A stretch of 64,000 nt of DNA from the NCBI GenBank assembly GCA_946807835.1, contig OX327684.1:16950501-17014500 (forward strand). The letters run 5' to 3'. This document shows positions 35,651 to 49,203 of this stretch, one piece after another. A program made the position numbers and the translations under genes. The notes below the pieces were generated by a model. It saw nothing but the letters and a program-made list of their open reading frames with translations, had not been told where the DNA came from and searched no databases. This DNA is from Ailanthus altissimus (taxonomy: Eukaryota > Streptophyta > Magnoliopsida > Sapindales > Simaroubaceae). The stretch's first letter is position 1. Each line of letters starts with the position of its first letter.

Positions 35651-37875
35651 TATTGTTGGGTGCTGTGCATGTGCACCGTTCAATGACTGAATGTATGTAT
35701 TTTAAACAATTTAAATATGACATATCTCACATACAATACAACATTAAAGTACACATTATCTCATTACACTAATGAGATTAGGAGATTCACCATTGAAGTG
35801 TGTTTTAAATAAATCTAGTTGAAGATATAATAAACTTTTTCAAGTTAGACTAATAACATTTCTTTTTTGAAAACAAGTTGAAGCAACATTTGCTTTAGGT
35901 TTATTTTTGTCTCTCAAATTAAAAATATTTAATTACTTTCAGCCATTTCAATTAAATTCATAATTCACTCTCCACATTACAAACGAATTCAACCCCTATA
36001 TATAGCTGAATGAGCCACCCATTTTAGCTAATGAAAAATGCATTGGTTGCCACTTGTTATAGCTAGCATGACAAGGCAGCCAAATTGCTTAATATGATAT
36101 TTGGTTTCGTTGGCCACTTTAAGAGTGAGATTGGTGGCATTTGAAATATTAACGCATGCCACCTCAAGCTTTAAGATTGAATCAAATTCAATCTCATCTT
36201 ATTTCAATTGTCTTCTGGCCAATAAAAGTGCAACAAGTACCCATTGTTATCTCACTCATCCAAATACAAATGAACATGTTTCACTAACAAATAAGACAGT
36301 TTGTCCCCCCTCTGCATGTATGCTCTAAAGTAGAAAAAGAATTATATGTTTGATCAAAAACACCTAGAATACACAAAACCAAATAAGAATGAGAAAATTT
36401 CGGAGATATATGATTTGAAATAAGTAACTTGTACTTCAACAACTATAAGTAGCTTATTTGGCCGCAAGCCGCATTCCACGACCACTCCCCCAGCTTCTTC
36501 TCGTTCCTCCAATGCCAGCACTGGCATCTGCCTTTGCCAGACAAAAGGATTGCATGCCATATTAAGGCAGCGCCACCATCGTTACCGCTTAAGCCGCCAC
36601 CAAGGTGACACACACTCAAATGATGTCTACAACTATTTATTAACTCGTTATTAAATTGAACATTTATGGGTTGACTGTAACCGGGCCTGGTGAGTGGCTG
36701 ATGAGTTCAGAATCCTTGACTTGTGATGTGCATAAAGAACATTGAGCATCACTGGAATAATTAACAGTCAAACGTTAACTTGTGCTTGTAGAGGTATACA
36801 TCAAATAATTAACGTTGTTATTTGATGATGATCCCACGAATTGCTGCTAATTTTTTATTATATGATGGTCGGAGAATAACATATCCGTAGGTTGTATGGT
36901 GGTGATGTTGATAAGTGGTGGCTGAATTTAGAGAAGAAGAATAAGAGTTGTATGCGTAAGAAGAAGAAAAAAATATATTTGCAAATAGTTAATGATAAAT
37001 TATATAAATCCACAATATTTGTAAATTTTTAATCATAAATTGCATCAATTTATAGTATTTAGTAAGAATATTTGCATCATTTCATATTTTATTAACGGTT
37101 TTAAATTCAGTCAGCTGTCACATTAAGAGGGCATTTAGTAAAAGCTTCTAAATCTTAAAAAGTAATTATTTAACGGAATATTTTGAATGATAGGGACTAA
37201 TTAAAATATTTAAAAAAATAAAAATTAGTAGGTAATTCAATAAACATACAGGAATTAAAATGTCTATTTCCCTAATATTATACTACAAAGTAATAGTTGT
37301 AATGAATTATCGTAAACTTTCATCGAAATATTTTGTAATATTTGTGTGAATGCACGTGGAGAGTATGAAACGAGGTATAAATCAAGTGAAGATTGGGGAG
37401 ATTGTTTTATTCATAAGGAATTATTTTGGATTTAAACTATATATACATCTCTTACTTTTTGTCCCAACTCCAATATTAGGTGAAAAAAATAGAAAACAAA
37501 AAAATAATATATATTATTGCTTGTAAACCAAGCAGACCCCTGTATTCTTTTACCATATTGTAAGGGAAAATTCATTGAAAATTCAACGAAAGTCTCGGGC
37601 TCTAAGCCACCAGTACTTGATCTATCTCATGTCTCCTGATTTGAATTGTATGATATCAACTTTTTGACCGAATGTATGAATGAGAAAAAAGATTATAATT
37701 TTCTTTTTTTTTTTCATAGCAAGAGAGAAGAGACGAGACAAATATGATGTCGTAGTCCAGTTAGGGTATGGCCTGGCCAGACTAATCTAATCGTTGCAAA
37801 AAAGGTTTATTGTAGAATCAATAACAAAACCCTACGTTGCTTATTGATTTACAAAGTAAAAGTCCACTGGTGGTA
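35651..37875. other. Unassigned region between two LTR elements
   Basis: No recognised gene. The stretch 35656-36340 starts TGTTGGGTGCTGTGCATG and has a leader-like CCCTATATATAGC at about 35993, so it could be an unrelated LTR. Minus-strand frames near 36354-36600 are open but resemble no family. The rest is AT-rich. Confidence 0.4.
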
Positions 37876-38843
37876 TGTATTAGATATTATCATAAATTGA
37901 ATTTATATTCATACGAATATAATTTAAAATTTATCATGTTAAATTATTAAAATAAGATATTAAAAAAAATATACTTAAGAAATTCATTGTAATTAGAACT
38001 TAAAAAATAATATTATTGAATAAAAATTAAGAATATAACAACCTTCTTCTATCAAATATATGTAAGCTTAATGATTTTCTCTTTTTGTGATGAAAAAAAG
38101 AGAGAAAAACACTACATGAATTAATTTAATTTTGAGGACCATAATCTTAAGAAATTTTTTTATATATTAGATTAAATTAAGATTCTATCACTCGTAATTT
38201 AACTAATATTGAGTTTCTACATATAACAAGCCCATATTAAATTAGATGTTTCTAAAGTCCAATAAGATATAATTTAAATAAATTACTTAAATTGGCTTTT
38301 ATTTAAGATAGCCTATAATGTATAATTATTGTTAATATATAAGCCCACATAAAAGAAATAATAAACCTAACACATATGTCATCTGGAAATAATTATACAT
38401 TATAAACTTTAATGTAAACAATAAATGCTATCTTATCTTGAAACATCTCCTTAGATACAATCTGGTCTATTAACTATATTAATATGAGATCAAAGCGACC
38501 TTTGCTGTATATATTTGTAACTAAACTCATCAATAGTCACCATACCAATATAATTAATGACATAGATCAAATATGAATGTGTAGCATAAAAATTACATGA
38601 AATGTGATCTTAAACATGTCTATTTTCAACTGGTTTTACTTTATAACTCCAATGAGTTAAATACTTTCTAATTTTATGCAAAACCGCAATAGAAAGTACC
38701 AAACACTTTCTAAACTTTATGCAAAACTGCGATAAAAAGTGTAACCTTATTTCAAAGTTTCAACAAATCATTAAATTTTATTTTATAGAAAATAAACCAT
38801 AAGTATGTTTTTAACCAAATGAACATCAAATGACAAACTCCCA

Positions 38844-41800
38844 CTATTCATGCACATCATCAAATAATACAACACCCATACGAGCAATAAGTTTATGAAA
38901 CACCTTGGGTAGTAACCCTCTGGTGAGCGGATCCACAATTATGGAGTCTATACAAATATGTTCTATTAATACTTGTTGATTCTGAATTCTTTGTTTAACA
39001 ACTAGAAACTTGAAGTCGATGTGCTTAAATTTCGAAGAGCTTATGTTATTATGGAAATACATCGCTGCAGCTTTATTATCACAATAAATTTTGAGTGGTA
39101 TTTCAATACATTGACAATACGCAGCCTCGTGATAAAGCTTCACAACTATATCTCATGATTTGATGCCTCAAAATGAGTTATAAACTCGGCCACTATAATG
39201 GAAGAAGCTATGAGTGTCTGCTTAGCACTTTTATAAAAAATAGCTCACTCGATTAAGATATATATAACCTGATGTGGATCTCTTAATTATTAGGCATCTA
39301 GCAAAATTGGAGTCAGAATACTCTATAAATTTCAATTTATCTGATCTCTTATATATAAACATATAATCTTTTGTTCTCTATAAATATCATATAACCATTT
39401 TGGCTACTTTCTAATGATTTACCATAGGATTACTTTAAATATCTGCCTATCATTTCAATAATGTACGCAATATGTAGACATGTACATATTTGAGCATACA
39501 TAAGACTCCTTTAGATTTATAAGAAAATTTATATATCTCTTTATATTAAATCTCATTCTTGGGGCACTGATTGAGACTGAACTTATCACCCTTAACAATC
39601 GGTGTATCTCATAGAGCACAGTCTTTTATGTTATAGCTGCTAAGCACCTTATCGATATAGTTCTTTTGTGATAAGGATACCTCGAGTGTAATTCTGATGT
39701 ATTTGAATTTCTAATACAAAAAATGCATCCTCAAGATATTTCATCTTAAATTCCTTTATAAAAATCTCTTGGTTTTGTGCAATAGGCCTATATCGCTGTT
39801 TGTTAGTAGTATGTCATTGACATATAGAACTAGGAATATAAACTTACTCCTACTGAACTTGCGATACACATTCACCAACTATATTTTTCTCAAAACCAAA
39901 TAAGGTTATCACTTGATGAAACTTATAATACCATTGACGAGATACTTGCTTGAGACCATAGATGGGCTTCTTTAATTTGTAGACTATATTTTTTTAGTCT
40001 CCAGACACAAGTTTTTGGTTGCACTATGTATATAATTTCCTCAATATCACTATTTAGAAATACAGTCTTTATGTTCATTTGATGTAACTCTAAATCAAAA
40101 TGAGCTATAAGTGCCATAATGATTCTAAAAGAGTTTTTCGTTGATGATAGAGAGAAAGTCTCCTTATAATTAATGCATTCCTTTTGAGTGAAACCCTTAG
40201 TAACAAGATACATTTGATATCTTTTGATGTTGCCTTTTGAATCCCTCTTAGTCTTAAATATCCATTTGCAACCAATGAGTTTCACACCTTTAGGCAACTC
40301 TGCAAGATTCCAAACGTTGTTGTCTTTCATGGATTTCATCTCATCCTTTATGGCCTCAATCTACTTATGAGAATTAGAACTTTGTTTGATTTTTCTAAAA
40401 TTGATTGGATCATTTATTAGTCATATAAAAAACTTATGTTCTTGGAGATAAACGACAAAATCATAAAAAATCGCACTTCTGCTTTCTCTGGTGGATCTTC
40501 TCGATGGCACTTGTTTTTGAGGTTGCTTTTGATGAACATGAGCAAATTCTTTATTTTAGATTGGGAGCTCCTATATATTTTCTTGTATTTCTGGATTTGC
40601 TTCTTGAATAATATCAAAAAAATAAGTCTAATAATTTTCAATAGCAGTTGTAGAAAGATAAATAAATTAATCTTCAAAGACAATATCCCTAATATGCCTT
40701 ATCTTCCCCTAAACTCAACATCCTCAAGAAATTTAGCATTCTTATCTCGAAAAAGGATTTAACTTGAGGGATCATAAAACTTGAAACTTCATAATCTTTC
40801 AGAGAATCCAATAAAATAGTAGTTAACTATTCTTGAGTCTAATTTCTTTTTATTAGGGCTGTATAGCCTAGCCTTAGCTAGATAATCCCAGACATGCAAG
40901 TACCTAGTACTAGGCCTTTTGTCAATCCACAACTTTTACTGTGTTTTAGATACTACTTTACTTGAAAATCTATTAAGAATATAAACTGTAATCTTTAGTG
41001 CTTTTCTCTAGAGTGATTCAAGTAAAGAAGAATGATTAATCATACTTCTTACTATTCTTTAAGTGTTCGGTTTTATTTCTTAATAACACCATTCATAATT
41101 GGTTTCACAGGCATTATGTATTATGGGACGATGCCACACTCTTTTAGGAATAAAAAAAGGTAATAGACGTTCACCTGATCTGTCCTATATTTTATAGTAT
41201 TTACCACCATGGTCAGATTTGATAGTTTTAATTTTCTTGTCAAGTTAATTTTCAACTTCAACTTTAAAAATATTAAACATGTCTAGAATTAGGACTTCTC
41301 ATAAATCAATTAAAGGAACCCAAACGAGAATAATGCTCAATGAATGTAATAAAATACTGTTGGCTATTCCAAGAAGCAATAGGGAATGGTTTATAAATAT
41401 AAGTTTTTATTAGTTTTAAGACGTTGTTGCTCATGTTGGCACATAATTTTCTATTATTTTTCTTTTTTCTCTTAATACATTCAATACAAAATTTAAAATC
41501 TATTAAATTAAGAGAATCGAGAATTCCATCTGACACAAGTTCTTTTTTTTTTATTCTTTATTTAGAGATATGTCTTAAATGTATGTGCCATACCATAATA
41601 GAATTATCTTCAATTAATTTTGATTTGTACCACGTTTATTAATATGTAAGGATTCATTAAAAGATGCATGAATATTTAATTTGTAAAGATTAACAATTAA
41701 AGAGCTAGTACCAATAAGATTTAAATTTTGAAAGAAAGTAACTTATTGTTTTTGAATGAATAAAAATATTTTGATATGTCCAAACTAGAAACATAAAATA

Positions 41801-42200
41801 TGTTCTGTCTAAATAACGGTGCATAATAAGTCTCATTTAAATTCAAATAATCTTTTGTCTTTAATTGTAATTTAAACAATTTTATAGTCTCTATAAAAGT
41901 TGCATTGTTATTTCTCACTTGGATGCATCTTTCAGCACTAATTGGAAACCGACTCCTAAGAACACCATGCATAGACACACTTATATGAGTAGTTGCACAT
42001 ATATTTACCTATCAAGTGTGTTTAGGTACAGAAGCTAAATTAACTTCTAAATAATAAAAATTGAGAATTGTACCTTTCTTAACACGCTATTTGGAATACT
42101 TGGGACAATCTTTCTTCATATGACCAGCCTTTTTTGCAGAAAAAAATAAGTAATGACCAGCTCTTGTTTCTTTTACACTTTATTATGTGAAGTGCCCATT
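38844..42200 (-). pseudogene. Copia A gag-pol remnants
   Basis: Order on the minus strand: a gag zinc-knuckle region (KKAGHMKKDCPKYSK, about 42165-42095); a protease-proximal stretch (41978-41721, with RNNNATFIETIKLFKLQLKT); integrase-like (41536-41306, with PFPIASWNSQQYFITFIEHY); reverse transcriptase (40339-39923, with GCKWIFKTKRDSKGNIKRY and TKGFTQKECINYKETF); and RNase H (39143-38844, with LKIYCDNKAAAMYFHNN and VDPLTRGLLPKVFH). The usual catalytic YVDD box reads YVND (39824-39813), so the first of the paired aspartates is Asn. Stops and frameshifts separate all parts. It cannot make active enzymes. Confidence 0.85.
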
Positions 42201-42799
42201 GCGGTTTTCTTTCATTTATTCATTTTTCTTTTCATATTTGGCAACTTTATCATGATAAGTACTTGCTAAGTGAGCACTTTCAACCTTTTCTCGCTTCAAT
42301 TTATTTTCTTATTGCACATAATGTGAAATGAGCTCATTAAGAGTCTATTTAACCTTTTGGGTGTTGTAACTTACTTAAAATTAACTGTATTGTGTAGGAA
42401 GATATATTAAAATCAGATGCACGAGTAAGTCATTAGACAATTCTAACTTTAGTGCCTTTAGTCGTAAAGCAAGATTAGACATCTTATGATGTACTCATCC
42501 TTTTATCATTTTACCTTACTAAAACAAGGTTAGCTAGTAGCATATTTGTTTCAACCTTTTTATTTTTTTAGCAAAGTATTATTCAATTTTCTCAAGAAAT
42601 TTCTTAGCATTGTCTTTCTAAAAAATAGTGCCGTAAATATATAAATGAAATTTATATTGACAGATATAGTAGAAACAGATAAAATTTATAAAAAATACAT
42701 AATAAAACAACAAACTCATAATCATGTCATTAATTTAAGCATATACATGTATGACATAAATAAACATATAAAGGTGAGCCCCATCACGAGATACCTAGC

Positions 42800-44075
42800 A
42801 CAATATTGATATTTAGTCTTTAGACAAAAATATCAACTATAAATGATACTCTTAATGCAGTAATCAAATGTTAATAATAAATTCTGCCAACAATAAACAT
42901 TTCTTTGAACCGACTTATTGCATGCATGAAAAACTTGATAATTATTATACATGTATTACCACAAATATGTCTATTATTTGGCCAAAAAATAATATTCTTT
43001 TGGGCCAATTAATTTTTACATAAATAATAAACATATTCATCTTAATATCCCAAAATAAAGAAATCTACATAACATAGGTTACTTTTGGCAACATATTATT
43101 TCAATTAATTTATTTTAAAATATAAGACAAGTAGTGCAAAGAAAAAATAACTAAATACCCATAAATAGAAAAATAAAATTTTCTTGTGCACTAGAGTGTC
43201 GCATGGTGCCAATGCTGCTATTGTTACAATGCTACTAATGGTTGAAAACATGGTCAATGATTGTCGAGTCAAATCCAAATGGGTTAAATTTTGAGTTGAA
43301 TCTCCCTGAATTGGGTTTGATAAAAACTGAGAACCCTTAAATTTTGACCTTAATTTGCTAACTTTAAATTTGCAAATACCAAAAAATAGACCACAAATAA
43401 ATTTGGGTCAAAAGTAAGACCTATATATAAAATTTTCAAAGTTTTTAGGTCAAATCATAATTACATAAAGTTAAGGGGGTTGAGTGAAAAAAAGTTAAAT
43501 ATATAAACATATTTAAAAATATTGCAAACTTTATGGCCAAAATATAATTATCTAAAACTTTAGGAGTTTTTATAAAAATAGCCACTACTATTAGGGCCTA
43601 TTTATAAATTTTTTAAACGTTTATAGTTAAAATATAATTAAAGAAAAATAAGAGGGGTTCACTGATAAAATATAATTAAAGAAAAATAAGAGGGGTTCAT
43701 TGATATTTATCAAATAAAACCCCCAATTCTCGCCGCCCATCCCTTCTTTTTTTAATTTTAAATTTTTATTATTAATAATAATATAAATAAAACATTAAAA
43801 AAAATTCTAAATTATTTAAGAATGCAAAAAAATAAATAAAAAACTAAATTGAAGCTGAATTTTGATATTTTGCATTCTTAATTCATCAAATCAATAATAC
43901 TTAATCATATTTGAACCTCCAAAATTACAATAAATGCTATAAACTTAATATTTTTCTCAACAAAAATCATAAAAAATTCATACATATAATATCTTTACCC
44001 TAAATAATTATATAGAAAAGATATTCATAACATAAAAATATATATTAACAATCATAATAATTTAACATGATTTCT
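42800..44075 (-). other. 5' leader region of copia A
   Basis: AT-rich sequence between the PBS and the first recognisable gag motif. It contains a 38-bp tandem duplication (43629-43704, one mismatch). The gag N-terminal coding sequence is not recognisable here. Confidence 0.5.
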
Positions 44076-44533
44076 GCTCTGATATTACTTGTTAAACATA
44101 ATCATAATTTGGATTTATACCTATATGAATATAAATCAAGATTTTTCATTTTAAATTATCAAGATAAGATGTTGAGAAAAATATATTTGAGAAATTCATG
44201 ATGATTATAACTTGAAAATTAATAGTCTTAAATAAGAACTAAGAGTATAAATTTATCTCTTTGTAATAAAAAAAAAATGAGAAATTTATTACGTGAATTG
44301 ATTTGACTTTTGAGACTACAACTATAAAAAAGATCTTTATATACTAGATAAAATTATGAAATTGTCACTCATAATTTAACTAATATTTAATTTTTAAACA
44401 TAAAAATTATGTCTTTATAATTTAATAAGAAATAACTCAAATAAATTATTTAAATTAACTCTTATTAAAAATAATTTATAATGTATAATAATTATTAATA
44501 TGAGTCTACATTAAAAAAATAATAACCCTAACA

Positions 44534-45430
44534 ATGAGCTGGGGAATTGAATTAATAAAGCAGGTTGATGAAGATCTTTCTTGTTTTATTTTTTTTTGAA
44601 ATAGGTTGACGAAGACCTTGAGTCAACAATTATTTTTTTCACGCAAAAGGAAAAAAAAAAAAAAAAGAATCTCAATTTGAATTGAGCAAATTATGTGAAA
44701 AGTAACGATGATGATATTTAATAGTCATAACCAGATAGTTTCGTTTGCCAATTGTATAGTTTTGAAAGTACGTTTATATATAGTTTCATAAAAATCAATA
44801 TTTCTTTCATTAAAATTTCTTAATATTGTATATGGATGCCTTTATACATTCATTGTTGTTTATATTGTTTTACCTACATTAATCATATGATAACATTCTC
44901 TGGCTTAATAGAACTTAATTTACGTAACCAAATTCATTTAAATCTTTTAATTAATAGACTGGATGCGTTAATAGTCATCCATCAGATCATTCATTAGAGA
45001 GACATTTAAAACAAGGGAAACAAATGAAGAAAAACTGTCAAGTGAAATGTTATTTGTTAAATTAATCTTATAAAAATAAAGAAAGACGTCCAAACTGAGG
45101 CAGCCAAAGGAGATATATATTAGAAGTGATAAAGAACATGAAATTGCCTAGCAAATACCATTAGACAAACGTGCCAATCATAGTTGCATACGATTTGATT
45201 GACATTAAATTGAAACTGAATTGGAAAATGAAGAAGTTAACATTTATTATGCCCATAAGTGAAATAACAACCCAACTGAAAGTTTCAAAAGCCAATATGG
45301 CAAGTCAATAAAAGAGAACGAGGATGAACCTATTGGTAATTTGATTCGTTGCACACGTGAAATTATTCAGTCGATCAACCCCACGCGTTATGAAAGCTCA
45401 GTTTAATAATTAAGGCAATTCTCTACACGA
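44534..45430. other. Unassigned intergenic DNA
   Basis: AT-rich; no gene or repeat boundary that I can support. Confidence 0.4.
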
Positions 45431-45639
45431 GGGAGAAGACTTGACTCGTTGACCCGGTTGGTGAAGGCCGAAGGAAACGACATACATGCACACAAAAGTT
45501 GCAGCCGCATAGATTGCTTTGCCAATGGTGGGTTTATTCTGAGCGTCACCAGAACTCGCTTCTCTTTTATCCCTATCGACCATAGCTGCAAATTGAGAGT
45601 TTCATCTCTTCGAGAATGTTCAAGGTTTAGCCACGGGTA
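45431..45639 (+). other. Possible first exon, unidentified
   Basis: A GC-richer stretch with an open frame from the ATG at 45449 (MTRLVKAEGNDIHAHKSCSR...) ends at a possible donor CACGG|GTAATC. It does not join in frame to the exon-like segment at 46394 in a way that keeps both readings open, so a shared gene is uncertain. I do not recognise the peptide. Confidence 0.25.
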
Positions 45640-46393
45640 ATCTTTTCTTAATACTTACTAAATTTTGAGTTATTATTATTATTATTTATAGTTGTCCACT
45701 TTTCTTCTGTTTATCCTCTTAATTTTTTCATATTACCCTATTATTTTTCTATTATGAAAGAAATTCACTTTTTAGAGTATATTAGTCATTTTACATGATT
45801 ATTTTATAATTTTATATTTAAATTAAAAAATACATTCAAAGATATGTATTTTTGGCAAATAGTATTCATGTCGCATTTTGATTTTAATATTTTAATAAAC
45901 ATATTTTTTTAATCTTTTACTGTATTTTTTATTTTTAATATTTTAGTAATTTTTTTGACAATCTACAACAATATAATTTATTCGGACTTAAAAACTATTT
46001 TTTAAAACCTAAATACTTTTAAAAAAAAAAATAATTAACACTAAATTTAAAGAAATAAAATATTAAAATTTATGTTTGATAAAAATAGATTATGAGTATG
46101 GTTTTTTTTAATAAATTAATTTAAAAAGTAAAACATATTATTATATAATTTAATCTAATTATATAATTATTAAAAATTATATTTTTATTTTTAATATAGC
46201 ATTTAAACTATTTTATAATTTTAGATTTCATCTGATACAATTAGGATAAAATAGTAAAAAAATAAAAAAAATATTTAAACAAATCTTTCTTACACTAAGA
46301 GGTCGCATAAGAGAGTAAATAATAAAATACGATAAATAACCCCCAAAAAAAGTGGCAATTTCTCATTATTTATATATGGTATTTTTTTACAGT

Positions 46394-46491
46394 TGTCAAG
46401 CTTGGTGGAGATTCCAAATGCTTAGAGTTAATGGGGAAAGTGGTGGCAAGTTGGTTTGATGATTTTCTCAATCACGACAACGTTGAAAAAA
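46394..46491 (+). pseudogene. Isolated exon-like segment, unidentified
   Basis: An acceptor TTTTTTTACAG precedes 46394 and a donor AAAAAAG|GTGCGT follows 46491. The frame between reads VVKLGGDSKCLELMGKVVAS and then WFDDFLNHDNVEKR, protein-like and uninterrupted. The family is not recognised. Sequence just downstream (46519-46705), in what would be the next intron, is duplicated at 56600-56790. It could be part of a broken plant gene whose other exons lie outside the window or were lost. Confidence 0.4.
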
Positions 46492-46518
46492 GGTGCGTGT
46501 TATATATTGATTATACTC

Positions 46519-46705
46519 TTATGACTGCATTACAACTGTTTCTATACTTTTTTAGTTCACCTAATATCCAGAAAAACGTATGTAGTGTAGCATATTCATT
46601 AGGCTTGGCAGCTTGTATTACATAACTCAAAAGCTTCTTTAATTAATTAGGGGTTAAGTATAGCTTGTATCGCAATTTCTTTTTTTAATTTATTGTGAAA
46701 GAGGA
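46519..46705 (+). repeat. Direct repeat, copy 1 (partner 56600-56790)
   Basis: It shares CACCTAATATCCA, GTAGTGTAGCATATT, CAAAAGCTTC and TTAGGGGTTAAGTATAGCTT at matching spacing with 56600-56790, about 10 kb away in the same orientation. Confidence 0.75.
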
Positions 46706-46767
46706 TGAGGTGAGTGACTTGAATCTAGGAATGATGGATTAATCAATGGTTGCCTGAATTTCCGCCG

Positions 46768-46827
<60 letters not shown>
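46768..46827. repeat. (TAA)n microsatellite, about 20 units
   Basis: An uninterrupted AAT/TAA run following CCGCCG. Confidence 0.95.
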
Positions 46828-48772
46828 TTGCTTAATAACATTTTAGGGGTATTAATATTGTCACCCCTTGAGGTTGGTTTAAATTACAATTTAATAGTGT
46901 CTTTAGTTTTAATTACCTTTTTATTCCTGTTACTTAATTGAAAAGACAAAAATATTATTCTAATTTTATTGCATAAATAACTAAAATATTTTTAAAAAAT
47001 GAGAATATTTTTATTTTTTTAATTAAGTTGAGGGAATTAAATAGAGGGAATGACAATGTAATTAAAATCAAAACTTTTGTAAAAAAGTGTAAATTATGCC
47101 AATCTCGGGGGTGACAGTGTTAATATCCCTAACATTTTATTCTCAAGTATAAGTCATAAATTATAGGATGTGTCTCTTCATACAATTGTTATCTGCTTAA
47201 GAAAATGTCTCATTTGACTAAATGATGACAAGGTATATATACTTTAAGAAGAAAAATATGTGCAGAAAATACAAGCAAACGAGCTCAATAATGTGTGTTT
47301 TGTGGAAAATGCATATCTTATCAGTCATCATCTCTCTCCTTTATCTTTCTCTTTCTTGTTCCTTCTAATAGCTATTAACTTGCTCTTAGATTCGAATAAG
47401 CTAAGAAAAATATAAGGAGCGAGACTTTATTTTGTTATTTGCTTAATTGTGAAATTATTCCAATTTTGATGACTAATTTCATTATTAAGGAATTTGACAT
47501 CGTCATTACCAAACTATTCAAAGTCTCTATGTACAGCTAGTTGATGTGTGATGCAGACATTTTTTCTAACTCTTGTTGAAATCATGATGATGTATTAAAC
47601 AACTTTTACTATAATATTATTCGCCCACCACAATTGACTGATAACAAAAGACATACACTAATAGAACGAAAGCCAATATACAGGCTTGATCTGTAGGGTT
47701 AGTTCGAACCTGAATAAAGAATATATAGGGGGAGATTTTGTGATTTTTTAAGGTATAAGGATGGGTTATTACTCTCGAATCCATTTCAAAATCTTAATTG
47801 AAAAAAATAATTAAAAAAATATTTTTAATTAAAGTATATTATTATAATTAAAAAAATATTTTTAAAATATAATAAATAAATAAATTTATATATAAAATAT
47901 CCGCTGGTATTCTATCTCCATTTAAAGGATTCATATTTTTAAATTTGAATTATTTAATTTAAGTATGAAATAAGTATAAACTTATTCAAATATGAAAATA
48001 GGGATTGCCATCCCCGACTTGACTTACCCCATTATCAGTCTTAACTACTTATAATATATGTGTTTAGTCCCTACGATATCCTTAAGTGAGAGAATAAGTT
48101 TAAAGATAAATATTGCTTGAACTGAGGCAAAATCTCACCTCAACTAAAAGACCTAGAAAGCAAACAAAATACAAGCATTGAAAACGATAAAAAAAAATGG
48201 ACTACCTGCATTCTTCATCTTCATCTTTTTGCTTTTTTCTTTTTTCTTTTTCCTATCAACTTTCTTATTTCCCTTTCTTTAAGTTGATGATTACAACCTA
48301 AACACGTTTGTAAGGTGATGCTAATAAGTCGTGCTATAATATTTTAATTTTCTTTCTCCTGTTATGATTGAAAGCATCGTTTTATGTGGTTAATAAGTAT
48401 CTTTGTTTGAAGAGAAATTTAATGTTTAAAAATTTTTAGAGAGAAAAAAAATTGGAAGAGATGAGAGGATTTGTAAAAAAGAACTCTTATTGAATTTTTA
48501 AAATGACTTTGTTATAAGATTACAAGAACTCACTCCTATATATAATAATGGAGGGAGAGTTTTACACTCTAACTCTAAATTAACTCATTAATTATATTTT
48601 TTATTAAACAACTACTATCTAATATCCATCTAATTTAATTAGATTTTTTGACACAAAATAAAGTTTATTAAAAAATATTAATTCTAAAAACTGTAATTAG
48701 ATATGGATCAAATTTAGGCTCAAAGTGATGAACCCAAATATTTTTAGATCAAAATCAAATTTATTTCTCAAC
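46828..48772. other. AT-rich intergenic DNA
   Basis: No gene or element border is identified. There are a few pyrimidine-rich stretches and an AT-rich run at 47800-47900. Confidence 0.4.
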
Positions 48773-49200
48773 ACCCCTTCCTTCTTAAACTTGATTTTTC
48801 CATGTCAAGTAAAGTTCCTATCTTGACAAAGACTCCATCTTTGAGCAACTTAGTGAAGATATTAATAATTTGGTCTTGAGACTTGACGTATATTAGTTGT
48901 ACCTCTTTCTTCGCTATATTCTCTTTAAAAAAATGATACCTAGTACCAATGTCCTTGCTTTGGTCATGGAACATAATTGAACTCTTCAAACATAATTGGA
49001 TTATTTATTGTAAAAATCAAATCATTCACGTACAAGAAAACAAGCAACATATCTCTAGTTCCATTCACCTTTACATAGATGGCATGTTCACGTGGGCACT
49101 TTGAAAAATTATTATCATAAAAGTAATTATCTATTCTGCTTGTTTTAAAACATATGAGGCTTTTTTAGTTTTAAAAGTTTATTTGCATGCCCTCTCATCT
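48773..49200 (-). pseudogene. Copia B' fragment: RT piece fused to RNase H end
   Basis: On the minus strand an RT segment (MLLVFLYVNDLIFTINNPIM, about 49055-48990) runs almost directly into an RNase H C-terminal segment (FHDQSKDIGTRYHFFKENIA, then KKEVQLIYVKSQDQIINIFT, down to 48773). In an intact element these are several hundred codons apart, so an internal deletion joined them. The YVDD box reads YVND. The sequence closely resembles the remnant at 52919-56420. Confidence 0.8.
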
Positions 49201-49203
49201 CAT

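Larger units (their letters stand above)
37876..44533 (-). mobile_element. Nearly complete Ty1/copia retrotransposon A
   Basis: The LTRs are 44090-44533 (5' LTR, starting TGTTAGGGTTATT on the minus strand) and 37876-38372 (3' LTR, starting TGTTAGGTTTATT). They are clearly alignable but diverged, so the element is old. Just inside the 5' LTR, AGTAATATCAGAGC (minus strand, 44089-44076) is the PBS, complementary to initiator tRNA-Met in style. Gag zinc knuckle, protease, integrase, reverse transcriptase and RNase H remnants follow in copia order on the minus strand. A purine tract AGTGGGAG lies near 38840, right after the end of the polyprotein. No matching target duplication was seen at the ends. 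Confidence 0.85.

Noticed and set aside
40436..40762. 108-residue plus-strand frame
   Set aside because: Antisense to the copia A polyprotein; the minus strand has the recognisable RT and integrase motifs.
46750..46941. Poly-Asn open frame
   Set aside because: Encoded by the (TAA)n microsatellite.
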